Assembly: GCA_038143435.1 (NCBI GenBank)
Contig: JAYQLX010000004.1
Coordinates: 310,001 to 374,000 of the forward strand
Direction: 5' to 3'
Length of the DNA stretch: 64,000 bases
Origin: UBA8337 sp038143435
Lineage (GTDB): Bacteria > Pseudomonadota > Alphaproteobacteria > RS24
How positions within the stretch are numbered: position 1 is the stretch's first letter; every line of letters starts with the position of its first letter. Under the pieces are notes generated by a model. The model made no database searches. It was not told the origin of the DNA and was given only the letters and a program-made list of their open reading frames with translations. Made by a program: the position numbers and the translations under genes. Positions 1 to 7,946 of this stretch are shown here, piece after piece.

Positions 1-197
1 AGCGCGCGGCGGGTCGCCCGAACAGTTCCAGCACCGGGCTAACACATCGAAAAAACACCTGGCGCATGGCCGAAACGCGCGGTCATCGTTTTGGGATAAT
101 GGCGAGAACGAGAAAACCGGCAATCAAACACAAGGACGGCGATTCCGACGGCGCTAATCAGCCGGTTTTCACGTCCTCCTATGCCTGATTTGGCCAC
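1..197 (-). CDS. mreC: MreC N-terminus (partial, frameshifted)
   Basis: Start of the rod-shape protein MreC, a membrane-anchored periplasmic partner of MreB, running off the window edge. A GTG at 195-197 follows GAGGGG and opens with AKSGIGGRENRLISAVGIAV. The frame then breaks at a TTT run where one T too many separates it from LIAGFLVLAIIPKR. A further frame holds PVLELFGRPAA, which resembles the usual MreC stretch after the transmembrane helix. At least two indels therefore occur in 200 bases. The gene lies 22 bases after the mreB stop on the same strand, the normal mreB-mreC order. Identity rests on context and this short stretch. Confidence 0.6.
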
Positions 198-219
198 TGA
201 GCCCCTCTTCGGTTAACCT

Positions 220-1260
220 CTAATAGGCGACAGACAGAACATGCTTCATGGTTTTTATGTGTTCCAATGCACGTCCTGTGCCGAGCACAACGCAAGACAG
301 CGCTTCATCGGCAATCGATACGGGCAAGCCGGTTGCTTCACGCAGATAAGCGTCCAAATTATGCAACAGACCGCCACCGCCGGTCATAACAATGCCTTTA
401 TCGACGATATCGGCCGCCAGTTCAGGCGGTGTCGCTTCAAGTGCGACCTTCACCGCCTCAACAATCGCGCCCACCGGCTCGGAAAGGCTCTCGGCAATTT
501 CGCGCTGGGTAATCACTACTTCGCGCGGCACGCCATTCATCAAATCGCGCCCTTTGATTTTCACCGACTCGCCTTCTTGCCGGGCGGCATCATGGCCGAG
601 CCGACTTCTTTTTTGATGCACTCGGCGCTGGACTCGCCAAGCAGCAAATTATGATTGCGGCGAATATGAGCGATAATCGCCTCATCCATTTTATCGCCAC
701 CGACACGCACAGAGCGCGAATAAACAATGCCGCCCAAGCGACAACACGGCGACTTCAGTCGTGCCGCCGCCAATATCAATCACCATAGAACCGGTCGGCT
801 CAGTGACCGGCAAACCGGCACCAATGGCCGCCGCCATCGGCTCTTCAATCAAAAATACGCGGCGCGCACCGGCTGACATGGCGCTTTCTTGAATGGCGCG
901 TCGTTCAACCGCTGTTGCACCTGACGGCACGCAAACGACAATCTGCGGATTGGCAAAGGAACGCCGATTATGCACCTTGCGGATAAAGTGCTTAATCATT
1001 TCCTCGGTCACGTCAAAATCGGCAATCACGCCGTCGCGCATCGGGCGAATGGCTTTGATATTGCCAGGCGTGCGACCAAGCATCATTTTGGCTTCATCCC
1101 CGACGGCGAGAACTCGATTGCGGCCATTCTGCTCGATAATCGCCACAACTGACGGTTCGTTCAGCACAATGCCACGACCCTTCACATAGACCAGCGTATT
1201 GGCCGTGCCGAGGTCGATGGCCATATCGGCCGAAAACATAGCGAGCAGCATATTCAACAT
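220..1260 (-). CDS. mreB: Rod shape-determining actin homologue MreB (two frameshifts)
   Basis: Bacterial actin that guides elongation-phase peptidoglycan synthesis on the inner face of the membrane. The N-terminal frame (691-1260) has the ATP-binding DLGTANTLVYVKG and the GGGTTEVAVLSLG phosphate loop. A second frame continues with GGIVYSRSVRVGGDKMDEAI up to SAMMPPG, and a third carries IKGRDLMNGVPREVVITQRE through TGLPVSIADEALSCVVLGTG to the end. Joined, the protein is about 346 residues, the family length. The first break is an extra G at 733-735 (CCC on the + strand). The second, near 590-600, looks like a lost G. Both are best read as sequence errors because mreB is normally indispensable in rods. 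Confidence 0.9.
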
Positions 1261-1290
1261 TCGAGTTCTCCCCCCAATAGGAACAGTAAT

Positions 1291-2859
1291 TTAAGCGGTC
1301 AGCGAGTCAGGCGCTTGTTTCTCACGCTTTATCAGCAATTTGTTTAACGCACTGACATAAGCCCGCGCCGAGGCCACCATTGTGTCCGTATCGGCGGCAC
1401 GACCGGTAACCGTTTTGCCTTTTTCTTCCAATCGGACACTGACTTCAGCTTGCGCATCCGTGCCTTCGGTAACCGCATGAACTTGATATAGTTGCAAATT
1501 CGCTTCATGCGGAAACAGCGCGTTAATGGCATTGAAAGTGGCATCAACCGGGCCGTCACCGGTGCTGTCAATTTCGGTTTCCTTGCCGTCAATTTCCAGC
1601 TTCAGCATGGCCTGTTGCGGCCCTTCTGAACCGGCAATGACACGCAAAGAAACCAATTTCACACGGTCAGCCCCTTTGGCCACTTCATCATCAACCAAAG
1701 CGACAATATCATCGTCAAAAACGTGTTTTTTGCGATCGGCCAAATCTTTGAAGCGGGTAAAGGCTTCTTGCAATTGATTATCGCCCAGCTCATAGCCCAG
1801 CGCTTTAATCTTCTCGCGGAACGCATGACGACCCGAATGCTTGCCCATCACCAGCGAGGTCTGCGAAATACCGACACTTTCCGGCGTCATGATTTCGTAA
1901 GTCTGGTTGTTTTTCAGCATACCGTCTTGGTGAATACCGCTTTCATGGGCAAAGGCATTTTGGCCAACAATCGCTTTATTATATTGCACCGGAAACGCCG
2001 TGACCGATGATACCAATTTGGAGGCGCGCGCCAGGCTGGTTGTTTCAATATTGGTCCATTGCGGCATCGCATCATTGCGCACATTCAGCGCCATAACGAT
2101 TTCTTCCAATGCCGCATTACCGGCGCGTTCACCCAAGCCGTTAATCGTGCACTCGACTTGTCGCGCACCGGCTTGCACACCTGACAAGGAATTGGCAACC
2201 GCCAGCCCCAAATCATTATGGCAATGGGTTGAGATAATCGCCTTATCAATATTCGGCACACGCTCGCGCAGCATGGTGATAATCTCGAAATATTCCTGCG
2301 GCACGGTATAGCCCACCGTATCGGGAATATTAATCGTGGTTGCACCGGCCTTAATGGCGGTTTCTACCGTGGCGCATAAAAAATCGCGGTCGGTGCGGGT
2401 TGCATCTTCCGGCGACCATTCGACATTTTCAACATGATTGCGTGCATGGCTGACGGAAAAGGCAATCGCTTCCATTACCTCATCGGGTTCCATTTGCAGC
2501 TTGTGCTTCATATGCACCGGGCTGGTGGAGATGAAAGTATGGATGCGCGGGTTTTTGGCGTGTTTCACCGCATCGGCAGCGCGGTCAATGTCTTTTGCAC
2601 CGGCCCGCGCCAAACCGCATACTTGCGCGTTTTTCATCAGCTTGGCGACTTCCGATACGCTTTCAAAATCGCCGTTTGAGGCAATCGGAAAACCGGCTTC
2701 GATAACGTCAACGCCCATTGCATCCAGCAATTCAGCGATTTGCAGCTTTTCTTCCAGCGTCATGGACGCGCCGGGCGACTGCTCGCCATCGCGCAATGTG
2801 GTGTCGAAAATATAGACGCGGTCCTGTTCGGCGCCGCTTTGTTTGATTGAGTTGGTCAT
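1291..2859 (-). CDS. leuA: 2-isopropylmalate synthase
   Basis: First committed step of leucine synthesis: condenses acetyl-CoA with 2-oxoisovalerate. Intact at 522 residues, the usual length of the long form. The N-terminal HMGL-like TIM barrel begins FDTTLRDGEQSPGASMTLEE, with the metal-binding His pair in STHCHNDLG and the GQNAFAHESGIHQDG linker. The C-terminal LeuA dimer domain (about residues 370-510) is where leucine feedback inhibition acts in this family. The ATG at 2857-2859 follows AGGAAGGA. A leader peptide rich in Leu codons lies upstream on the same strand, which suggests attenuation. Other branched-chain genes (ilvIHC) lie about 2 kb upstream. Confidence 0.97.
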   Translation of the reverse strand: MTNSIKQSGAEQDRVYIFDTTLRDGEQSPGASMTLEEKLQIAELLDAMGVDVIEAGFPIASNGDFESVSEVAKLMKNAQVCGLARAGAKDIDRAADAVKHAKNPRIHTFISTSPVHMKHKLQMEPDEVMEAIAFSVSHARNHVENVEWSPEDATRTDRDFLCATVETAIKAGATTINIPDTVGYTVPQEYFEIITMLRERVPNIDKAIISTHCHNDLGLAVANSLSGVQAGARQVECTINGLGERAGNAALEEIVMALNVRNDAMPQWTNIETTSLARASKLVSSVTAFPVQYNKAIVGQNAFAHESGIHQDGMLKNNQTYEIMTPESVGISQTSLVMGKHSGRHAFREKIKALGYELGDNQLQEAFTRFKDLADRKKHVFDDDIVALVDDEVAKGADRVKLVSLRVIAGSEGPQQAMLKLEIDGKETEIDSTGDGPVDATFNAINALFPHEANLQLYQVHAVTEGTDAQAEVSVRLEEKGKTVTGRAADTDTMVASARAYVSALNKLLIKREKQAPDSLTA

Positions 2860-2894
2860 GGTTTCATCCTTCCTGTGACCTTTGGGTCATGTGT

Positions 2895-2975
2895 TCCTTT
2901 CCTGATAAATCCCCTGAAAACGCGCCGTTCATCGACTGTCCGATCTCAGGGGCAGGTAAGGAGAAGGATGGTTAG
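2895..2975 (-). promoter_or_regulatory. Candidate leuA attenuator / SD-sequestering structure
   Basis: The leader stop codon lies inside a perfect 7-bp stem, CCCCTGA (2946-2952) with TCAGGGG (2911-2917). The Leu-codon stretch TCCTTACCTG just upstream can instead pair at 9 of 10 positions with CAGGAAAGGA downstream, which is the ribosome-binding sequence of a tiny 8-codon frame (2864-2890) ending five bases before the leuA ATG. Two mutually exclusive structures set by ribosome position on Leu codons are therefore possible. No strong U tract follows, so control may be translational and not by termination. Pairing was judged by eye. Confidence 0.45.
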
Positions 2976-3062
2976 TGCAGTGGCAGATGTTGGCGCGCAC
3001 GAAATCGCACGAGCCAAAGAGGCCGTGTCCCGATTCCGAAAAGATTTAGCGCACAAATTCAT
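2946..3062 (-). CDS. Putative leucine leader peptide upstream of leuA
   Basis: A 38-codon frame that starts ATG at 3060-3062 and stops TGA at 2946-2948, ending 86 bases before the leuA start on the same strand. Its last residues are ALTILLLTCP, with four Leu codons and one Ile codon in seven positions (CTA, ATC, CTT, CTC, CTT). This is what a ribosome-stalling leader of a leucine operon looks like. A weak purine-rich stretch precedes the start, and an internal TTG could be used instead. Leader peptides with codons for the end product are established for amino-acid operons in proteobacteria. That this one works so is inferred from position and codons. Confidence 0.55.
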   Translation of the reverse strand: MNLCAKSFRNRDTASLARAISCAPTSATALTILLLTCP

Positions 3063-3178
3063 ATGCCGTTCTTTCTGAAACATTCACCATTGAGCATTGC
3101 TCATATATCTGTTTACGCAAGGAAAACTCGCATGGCAAGAACTTTCAGCGCAAGATTCCGCGCTTTAGAATGCCATCA

Positions 3179-4108
3179 TCATGCGCTGACATCGCCGCGC
3201 AGCCGTGCCGATTCATCTTCAACCGCTTGCACAACAAAATCCATCACCGCACGCACATGGCCAAGTTTGGCCATATCGGCCCGCGTCAGCAGCCATAATT
3301 CCAAACTGCCGACCAAATCAGGCCCGGCCAAACGGGTCAAACCGCTGACATTATCGGCTTGAAAACACGGCAAGGCGGCGACCGCATCACCGTTCAAACA
3401 GGCCGCCAAGCGCGTTGCGGCGCTTGAGGAGCGCATCAGCACCTGCCCCGCTTTTTCAGCCCGTGACAGCCACCAAACCGGCCCAAGCGGGCGCTCTTCC
3501 TCGGAAAAACCGATAATTTTGACGTCGGACAAATCATTGCGCGCCGGCCCGTCGCCCAATGTCGCGGCATAATCGCTGGACGCATAAAGCCCATAAGCCA
3601 CATCAGTCAATTTTCGCACCAACATATCGCCCTGTGTCGGGCGCGCCAGCCTGAGCGCAATATCAACATCGCGCAGCGCATTCATCACGCGCGGGGCCGC
3701 GCCGGGGCCGGAAATCGACGGGTCGGTGATGATATCGAGCGCCACATCGGGCGATTTTTCCTGCAAAATGGGTAAAAGCGGCCCCAACAGACCGCCGGCC
3801 ACCACTTCGCTGGCCGAAAGCCGCACCACGCCGCGCACATTGCCCGAACCGGCCTGAAAATCGCGCTGCAAAGAGGACAGGCTGTTATCGACCGGTTCCA
3901 GTGATTGCAGCAGCCTTGTGCCGTCCTGCGTCAACGCATAGCCGCTCCGCAGCCGCTCAAACAGCCGCGCATTCAACGCTTCTTCGAGATTGCCGATACG
4001 CCGCAAAACCGTGGTTGTGTTGACATTCAACTCGCGCGCGGCGGCCGACAGGCTGCCGGTTGCGGCAACTGCCAGAAAATAGCGCAAATCATCCCAATCA
4101 AGGCCTTT
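3179..4108 (-). CDS. LysR-family transcriptional regulator
   Basis: DNA-binding regulator of about 309 residues. The start at 4106-4108 (MKGLDWDDLRYFLAVAATGS) gives a standard LysR N-terminus. The winged helix-turn-helix (about residues 5-62) includes GSLSAAARELNVNTTTVLRR. The remainder is a periplasmic-binding-like effector domain (about 90-290). No Shine-Dalgarno sequence precedes the ATG; it lies 4 bases from a TTGC repeat array, so the message could be leaderless. The gene lies between the ilvIHC block and leuA on the same strand. The context makes control of branched-chain synthesis possible, but nothing in the protein fixes an effector. Confidence 0.9.
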   Translation of the reverse strand, partial: KGLDWDDLRYFLAVAATGSLSAAARELNVNTTTVLRRIGNLEEALNARLFERLRSGYALTQDGTRLLQSLEPVDNSLSSLQRDFQAGSGNVRGVVRLSASEVVAGGLLGPLLPILQEKSPDVALDIITDPSISGPGAAPRVMNALRDVDIALRLARPTQGDMLVRKLTDVAYGLYASSDYAATLGDGPARNDLSDVKIIGFSEEERPLGPVWWLSRAEKAGQVLMRSSSAATRLAACLNGDAVAALPCFQADNVSGLTRLAGPDLVGSLELWLLTRADMAKLGHVRAVMDFVVQAVEDESARLRGDVSA

Positions 4109-4111
4109 CAT

Positions 4112-4157
4112 AATTGCAATAGAGTACCTGCAAATACGCAAGATTGCAATTATGCAA
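4112..4157 (-). repeat. Tandem TTGC octamer array before the LysR gene
   Basis: On the minus strand four contiguous 8-base units each begin with TTGC: TTGCATAA, TTGCAATC, TTGCGTAT, TTGCAGGT (4157 down to 4126). After six bases a fifth unit, TTGCAATT, ends at 4112. Two palindromes ATTGCAAT (4113-4120 and 4143-4150) lie 30 bp apart, about three helical turns. The array abuts the LysR start codon, the usual place for autoregulatory LysR binding. The repeats are seen directly; the operator role is inferred. Confidence 0.5.
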
Positions 4158-4169
4158 GGTAGGCTTTGC

Positions 4170-4419
4170 TTATTCAGGTGTTTTATCGATATTCAACCAA
4201 TGGTCGAGAGACAAACGTCCGGCTCCATTCACCGCCAAAAACAGCAACAAAAACACCCAAAAAAGGCGTTGGTCGAGAATGAGCGGAAGCGCGGTCAAAC
4301 CAGCCACCAATTAAAGCGAAACAATCCACGCCGATTGCAATTAAAGGCCGAATGAACCAATTTTGAACGATTTGAAAGAAAGCAAAGGGTGTAAATACCA
4401 CAAAAAGACAGGCGCTCAT
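4170..4419 (-). pseudogene. DoxX-family membrane protein remnant (C-terminal half, frameshifted)
   Basis: One frame reads from an ATG at 4417-4419 as MSACLFVVFTPFAFFQIVQN and continues through a hydrophobic stretch. A second frame gives WVFLLLFLAVNGAGRL and then SLDHW, ending at TAA 4170-4172. The NGAGRLSLD ending resembles the GPGRxSLD close of DoxX-type four-helix membrane proteins. At least one frameshift (near 4310) separates the two parts. The expected first helix pair is not visible, because the space before it belongs to ilvC. It could be a decayed fragment or a short gene hit by one sequencing error. The role is unknown. Confidence 0.45.
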
Positions 4420-4459
4420 TGGCGAGGTGCTCTTCTCAAATCTTTCTAAAAAAGAAAGG

Positions 4460-5470
4460 CTAGTTGCGCTCTTGGTCCACCAGCTTATTGGCGGCAATCC
4501 AAGGCATTTTCGAGCGTAAATCGGCACCGACTTTTTCAATCGGATGCGCGTCTGACTTGGCACGGAAATCTTTGATTTCCTCTTGGCCGCCCTGCATCCA
4601 GCGATCGGTGAATTTGCCGGTCTGAATGTCTTCGAGAATTTTCTTCATCTCGGCTTTGGTTTCGGATGTCACGACACGCGGGCCGGAAACATATTCACCA
4701 AACTCGGCCGTGTTGGAGATGGAGTAATTCATATTGGCAATGCCGCCTTCATAAATCAGGTCCACAATCAGCTTCACCTCGTGCAGGCATTCGAAATAGG
4801 CCATTTCCGGCGGATAACCGGCTTCGGTCAATGTTTCATAACCGGCTTTAATCAGCTCGACCACACCACCGCACAAGACGGCTTGTTCGCCGAACAAATC
4901 GGTTTCGCATTCATCGCGGAAAGTGGTTTCAATAATGCCCGAACGACCGCCGCCGACGCCGCACGCATAAGACAGCGCCAAATCACGCGCTGCACCTGAG
5001 GCATCTTGCGCAACGGCAACCAAACAGGGCACACCGCCGCCTTTCAAATATTCACCGCGCACCGTATGACCGGGGCCTTTCGGCGCGACCATTGACACGT
5101 CAAGGTCGGGGCGCGCTTCAATGAGACCGAAATGAATCGACAGGCCATGCGCGAACATCAGCGTGCCGCCTTCGCGAATATTATTGGCAATATGCTCGGC
5201 ATAAATATCTTTTTGCAGCTCATCAGGTGTCAAAATCATCACCACATCAGCCCAAGCGGCCGCATCGGCAATGTTCTTTACCTCAATGCCTTCGGCTTCG
5301 GCTTTGGCAATCGAGCCGGAGCCGTCGCGCAAACCGACGCAAATTTGTTCAACGCCGCTATCGCGCAGATTGAGCAAATGAGCATGGCCTTGCGAACCAT
5401 AGCCAATCACGGCCACTTTCTTGTCTTTAATCAGATTTGCATCTGCGTCGCGTTCATAAAGCATTTCCAT
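4460..5470 (-). CDS. ilvC: Ketol-acid reductoisomerase (class I)
   Basis: NADPH- and Mg-dependent isomeroreductase, second common step of valine and isoleucine synthesis. Intact at 336 residues, the usual short class I length. The Rossmann dinucleotide loop is VAVIGYGSQGHAHLLNLRDS (about residues 19-38). The knotted C-terminal domain carries acidic metal ligands in DLFGEQAVLCGGV and the CLHEVKLIVDLIYEGG helix. It follows ilvH after 26 bases and presumably shares its transcript. Confidence 0.97.
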   Translation of the reverse strand: MEMLYERDADANLIKDKKVAVIGYGSQGHAHLLNLRDSGVEQICVGLRDGSGSIAKAEAEGIEVKNIADAAAWADVVMILTPDELQKDIYAEHIANNIREGGTLMFAHGLSIHFGLIEARPDLDVSMVAPKGPGHTVRGEYLKGGGVPCLVAVAQDASGAARDLALSYACGVGGGRSGIIETTFRDECETDLFGEQAVLCGGVVELIKAGYETLTEAGYPPEMAYFECLHEVKLIVDLIYEGGIANMNYSISNTAEFGEYVSGPRVVTSETKAEMKKILEDIQTGKFTDRWMQGGQEEIKDFRAKSDAHPIEKVGADLRSKMPWIAANKLVDQERN

Positions 5471-5496
5471 CAGTTTGCTCCTTAAATGCTCAAAAA

Positions 5497-6006
5497 TTAC
5501 ATAGGTTCCGGGCCGCGCGCCAAAGCCGCCGCGCCGGTGCGCGAAGCTTCTTGCAGCCCCAAAGGTGTCATTAATTCGATAAAGGCATCGATTTTTTCGC
5601 TATTGCCGGTGATTTCAAAAACAAAGCTCTCAGGCGTCGCATCGACGACACGGGCGCGAAACGCTTCCGACAAGCGCAAGGCTTCAACCCGCGCCTCGCC
5701 TTTGCCCGACACTTTGACCAACGCCAATTCGCGCTCGACGCTCTCGCATTCAACCGTCAGGTCAACGACACGATGCACCGGCACAAGACGACCCAATTGC
5801 GCCTTGATTTGCTCAATCACTTGCGGCGTGCCGCTGGTCACAACAGTGATGCGCGACATTTGCGCGGCTTGGTCCACTTCGGCAACGGTCAGGCTATCAA
5901 TATTATAGCCGCGCCCCGAAAACAGGCCGATAACGCGTGCCAGCACACCGGCCTCATTATCGACCAGCACTGAAATCGTATGCGTCGCTGTAGCTTGTTC
6001 GCTCAT
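5497..6006 (-). CDS. ilvH: Acetolactate synthase small (regulatory) subunit
   Basis: Regulatory subunit that binds valine and activates the catalytic IlvI/IlvB subunit. From the inner ATG at 6004-6006 (MSEQATATHTISVLVDNEAG) the product is 169 residues, matching the family. The N-terminal ACT domain (about 8-80) contains NEAGVLARVIGLFSGRGYNI, the valine-binding turn. A second ALS small-subunit domain follows, including GKGEARVEALRLSEAFRARV. An in-frame ATG five codons upstream is possible but gives an atypical start. It lies between ilvI (85 bases upstream) and ilvC. Confidence 0.95.
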   Translation of the reverse strand: MSEQATATHTISVLVDNEAGVLARVIGLFSGRGYNIDSLTVAEVDQAAQMSRITVVTSGTPQVIEQIKAQLGRLVPVHRVVDLTVECESVERELALVKVSGKGEARVEALRLSEAFRARVVDATPESFVFEITGNSEKIDAFIELMTPLGLQEASRTGAAALARGPEPM

Positions 6007-6091
6007 TGAAAACCTGTCCAACCCGCCCCTCTTACCGGCACTCTATAGCGCAGCACCGCAAGCGGGGAAAGCCCCATATTCACCCTAATTT

Positions 6092-7852
6092 CTAGACCAG
6101 CGCCTTGCCTTCATCAGAGACTTCGACTTCCAGCCCCTGATCGTCAGCCAACAGCATGTCATTATGCGCCGCACCAGACGGTATCATCGGGAAGCAGTTT
6201 TCTTCTTTGGTGACAATGCAATCAAAAATAACCGGCCCGTCCGTTTCAACCATGCCCTTAATGGCATCGTCCAATTCGCCGGGCTTTTCGGCCCGAATAC
6301 CGGTCGCGCCATAGGCTTCAGCCAATTTCACGAAATCGGGCAGCGCCTCGGAATAGGAGTTGGAATAGCGACCGCCATGCAGCAATTCCTGCCATTGGCG
6401 CACCATGCCCATATATTCATTGTTCAAAATGAAGATTTTGATGGGCAGACGATGCTGAACCGCGGTCGATAATTCTTGCATGGTCATCATGGCCGAGGCT
6501 TCGCCGGCAATATCAATCACCAAGCCTTTCGGATTGGCAACCTGCACGCCGACCGCTGCCGGAATGCCATAGCCCATTGTGCCCAAACCGCCCGAGGTCA
6601 TCCAGCGATTGGGGTCTTCAAAGCGATAATATTGCGCCGCCCACATTTGGTGCTGGCCCACCTCCGTCGTAATGAACGTGTCCGGCCCTTTGGTCAGCTC
6701 ATACAGGCGTTCAACCGCATATTGCGGCTTAATCGCCTTATCGTCTTTGCGATAGGCCAGACAATTGCGGTCGCGCCAGCCATCAATTTCCTGCCACCAG
6801 TTGCTCAATGCCTTTTTGTCAGGCGTGACGGCGCGCGATTTATAAACCCGCAACATGTCTTCCAACACATGCGCCACATCACCGACAATCGGCACATCGA
6901 CAACAACATTTTTATTGATGCTGGACGGGTCGATATCGATATGGATTTTCTTGCTGTCGGGCGAAAACTTATCCAAAGCACCGGTGATGCGGTCATCAAA
7001 GCGCGCGCCGATATTTATCATGACATCGCAATCATGCATCGCCAGATTGGCTTCATATGTGCCGTGCATGCCCAACATACCGAGCCATTGCTTATCGGCC
7101 GACGGATAGCTGCCCAGCCCCATCAGGGTTGACGTAATGGGATAGCCCGTCAGCTTGACGAATTCGCGCAGCAATTGGCTGGCCTGCGGGCCTGAATTAA
7201 TAACCCCGCCGCCTGTATAGAAAACCGGTTTTTTGGCATTGGCAATCAAATCAACAGCGGCATTAATCGCCTCCATATCGCCTTTGACTTTCGGCTGATA
7301 GGATTTGTGCTTCACCGCGGTCGGTTTCAGATAATCGCCCATAGCAAATTGCACATCTTTGGGAATATCGACAACCACCGGGCCGGGGCGGCCCGTGGTG
7401 GCGACATAAAACGCTTCATGCATGACGCGCGCCAAATCATTCACGTCTTTGACGAGATAATTATGCTTGGTGCATGCGCGCGTGATGCCGACCGTATCGG
7501 CCTCTTGAAATGCATCGGCACCAATCAAATGGGTCGGCACTTGGCCGGTAATGCACACCATCGGAATGGAATCCATCAACGCATCGGTCAGGCCGGTCAC
7601 CGCATTGGTGGCACCGGGGCCGGAAGTAACAAGCACAACACCGCATTTGCCGCTGGAACGGGCATAGCCCTCCGCCGCATGGGTCGCGCCTTGTTCGTGG
7701 CGGACGAGAATATGCTCAATATCTTCCTGCTGGAACAATTCGTCATAAATCGGCAGCACAGCGCCACCGGGATAGCCGAAAATATGCTGCACGCCATTAT
7801 CGCGCAGGGCTTGCAAGACGATTTGAGCCCCGTTTATTTGTTTTTCCATCAT
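6092..7852 (-). CDS. ilvI: Acetolactate synthase large (catalytic) subunit
   Basis: Thiamine-diphosphate and FAD enzyme condensing pyruvate to acetolactate (or with 2-oxobutyrate to acetohydroxybutyrate), the first common step of valine, leucine and isoleucine synthesis. Intact at 586 residues. Pyr domain: HIFGYPGGAVLPIYDELF with the catalytic Glu in LVRHEQGATHAAEGYARSSG. The FAD/central domain runs about 200-340. PP domain: GLGTMGYGIPAAVGVQ and GEASAMMTMQELSTA, where the metal motif normally reads GDGSF and here begins GEAS. Start at the ATGATG pair. It heads the ilvI-ilvH-ilvC operon. Confidence 0.96.
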   Translation of the reverse strand: MMEKQINGAQIVLQALRDNGVQHIFGYPGGAVLPIYDELFQQEDIEHILVRHEQGATHAAEGYARSSGKCGVVLVTSGPGATNAVTGLTDALMDSIPMVCITGQVPTHLIGADAFQEADTVGITRACTKHNYLVKDVNDLARVMHEAFYVATTGRPGPVVVDIPKDVQFAMGDYLKPTAVKHKSYQPKVKGDMEAINAAVDLIANAKKPVFYTGGGVINSGPQASQLLREFVKLTGYPITSTLMGLGSYPSADKQWLGMLGMHGTYEANLAMHDCDVMINIGARFDDRITGALDKFSPDSKKIHIDIDPSSINKNVVVDVPIVGDVAHVLEDMLRVYKSRAVTPDKKALSNWWQEIDGWRDRNCLAYRKDDKAIKPQYAVERLYELTKGPDTFITTEVGQHQMWAAQYYRFEDPNRWMTSGGLGTMGYGIPAAVGVQVANPKGLVIDIAGEASAMMTMQELSTAVQHRLPIKIFILNNEYMGMVRQWQELLHGGRYSNSYSEALPDFVKLAEAYGATGIRAEKPGELDDAIKGMVETDGPVIFDCIVTKEENCFPMIPSGAAHNDMLLADDQGLEVEVSDEGKALV

Positions 7853-7889
7853 TCCAACCGCGCTTTATCACGCGTCTCCAAATAGTTAC

Positions 7890-7943
7890 GGGCGCAAGAG
7901 CGCCCAGAGCTCGCGAAACTAACAAATTTTATATCAAGGTCAA
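7890..7943 (-). promoter_or_regulatory. Candidate ilvI upstream region: -35 element and hairpin
   Basis: The 94 bases between miaA and ilvI hold, on the minus strand, TTGACC (7938-7943) followed by an A+T-rich stretch with no convincing -10. A perfect 6-bp hairpin, GGGCGC-TCTT-GCGCCC, lies at 7890-7905. It has no U tract, so it is not an obvious terminator. No leader peptide with Val, Ile or Leu codons was found here, unlike before leuA. Confidence 0.3.
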
Positions 7944-7946
7944 GCT

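Noticed and set aside
2968..3078. A 36-residue + strand frame starting ATG at 2968 after AAGGAGAAGG
   Set aside because: It lies antisense to the Leu-rich leader, the protein has no recognisable features, and the purine run on this strand is the complement of the Leu/Pro codons. Kept only as a remote possibility.
6476..7132. Long + strand open frame of 218 codons opposite ilvI
   Set aside because: Antisense shadow of a strongly conserved catalytic subunit; rich in His, Ile and Arg as expected from complementing its codons, and without a ribosome-binding site.
7890..7905. GGGCGC hairpin as the terminator of miaA
   Set aside because: No T tract follows on the minus strand, and it lies downstream of a possible -35 for ilvI, so it is more likely in the ilvI leader.
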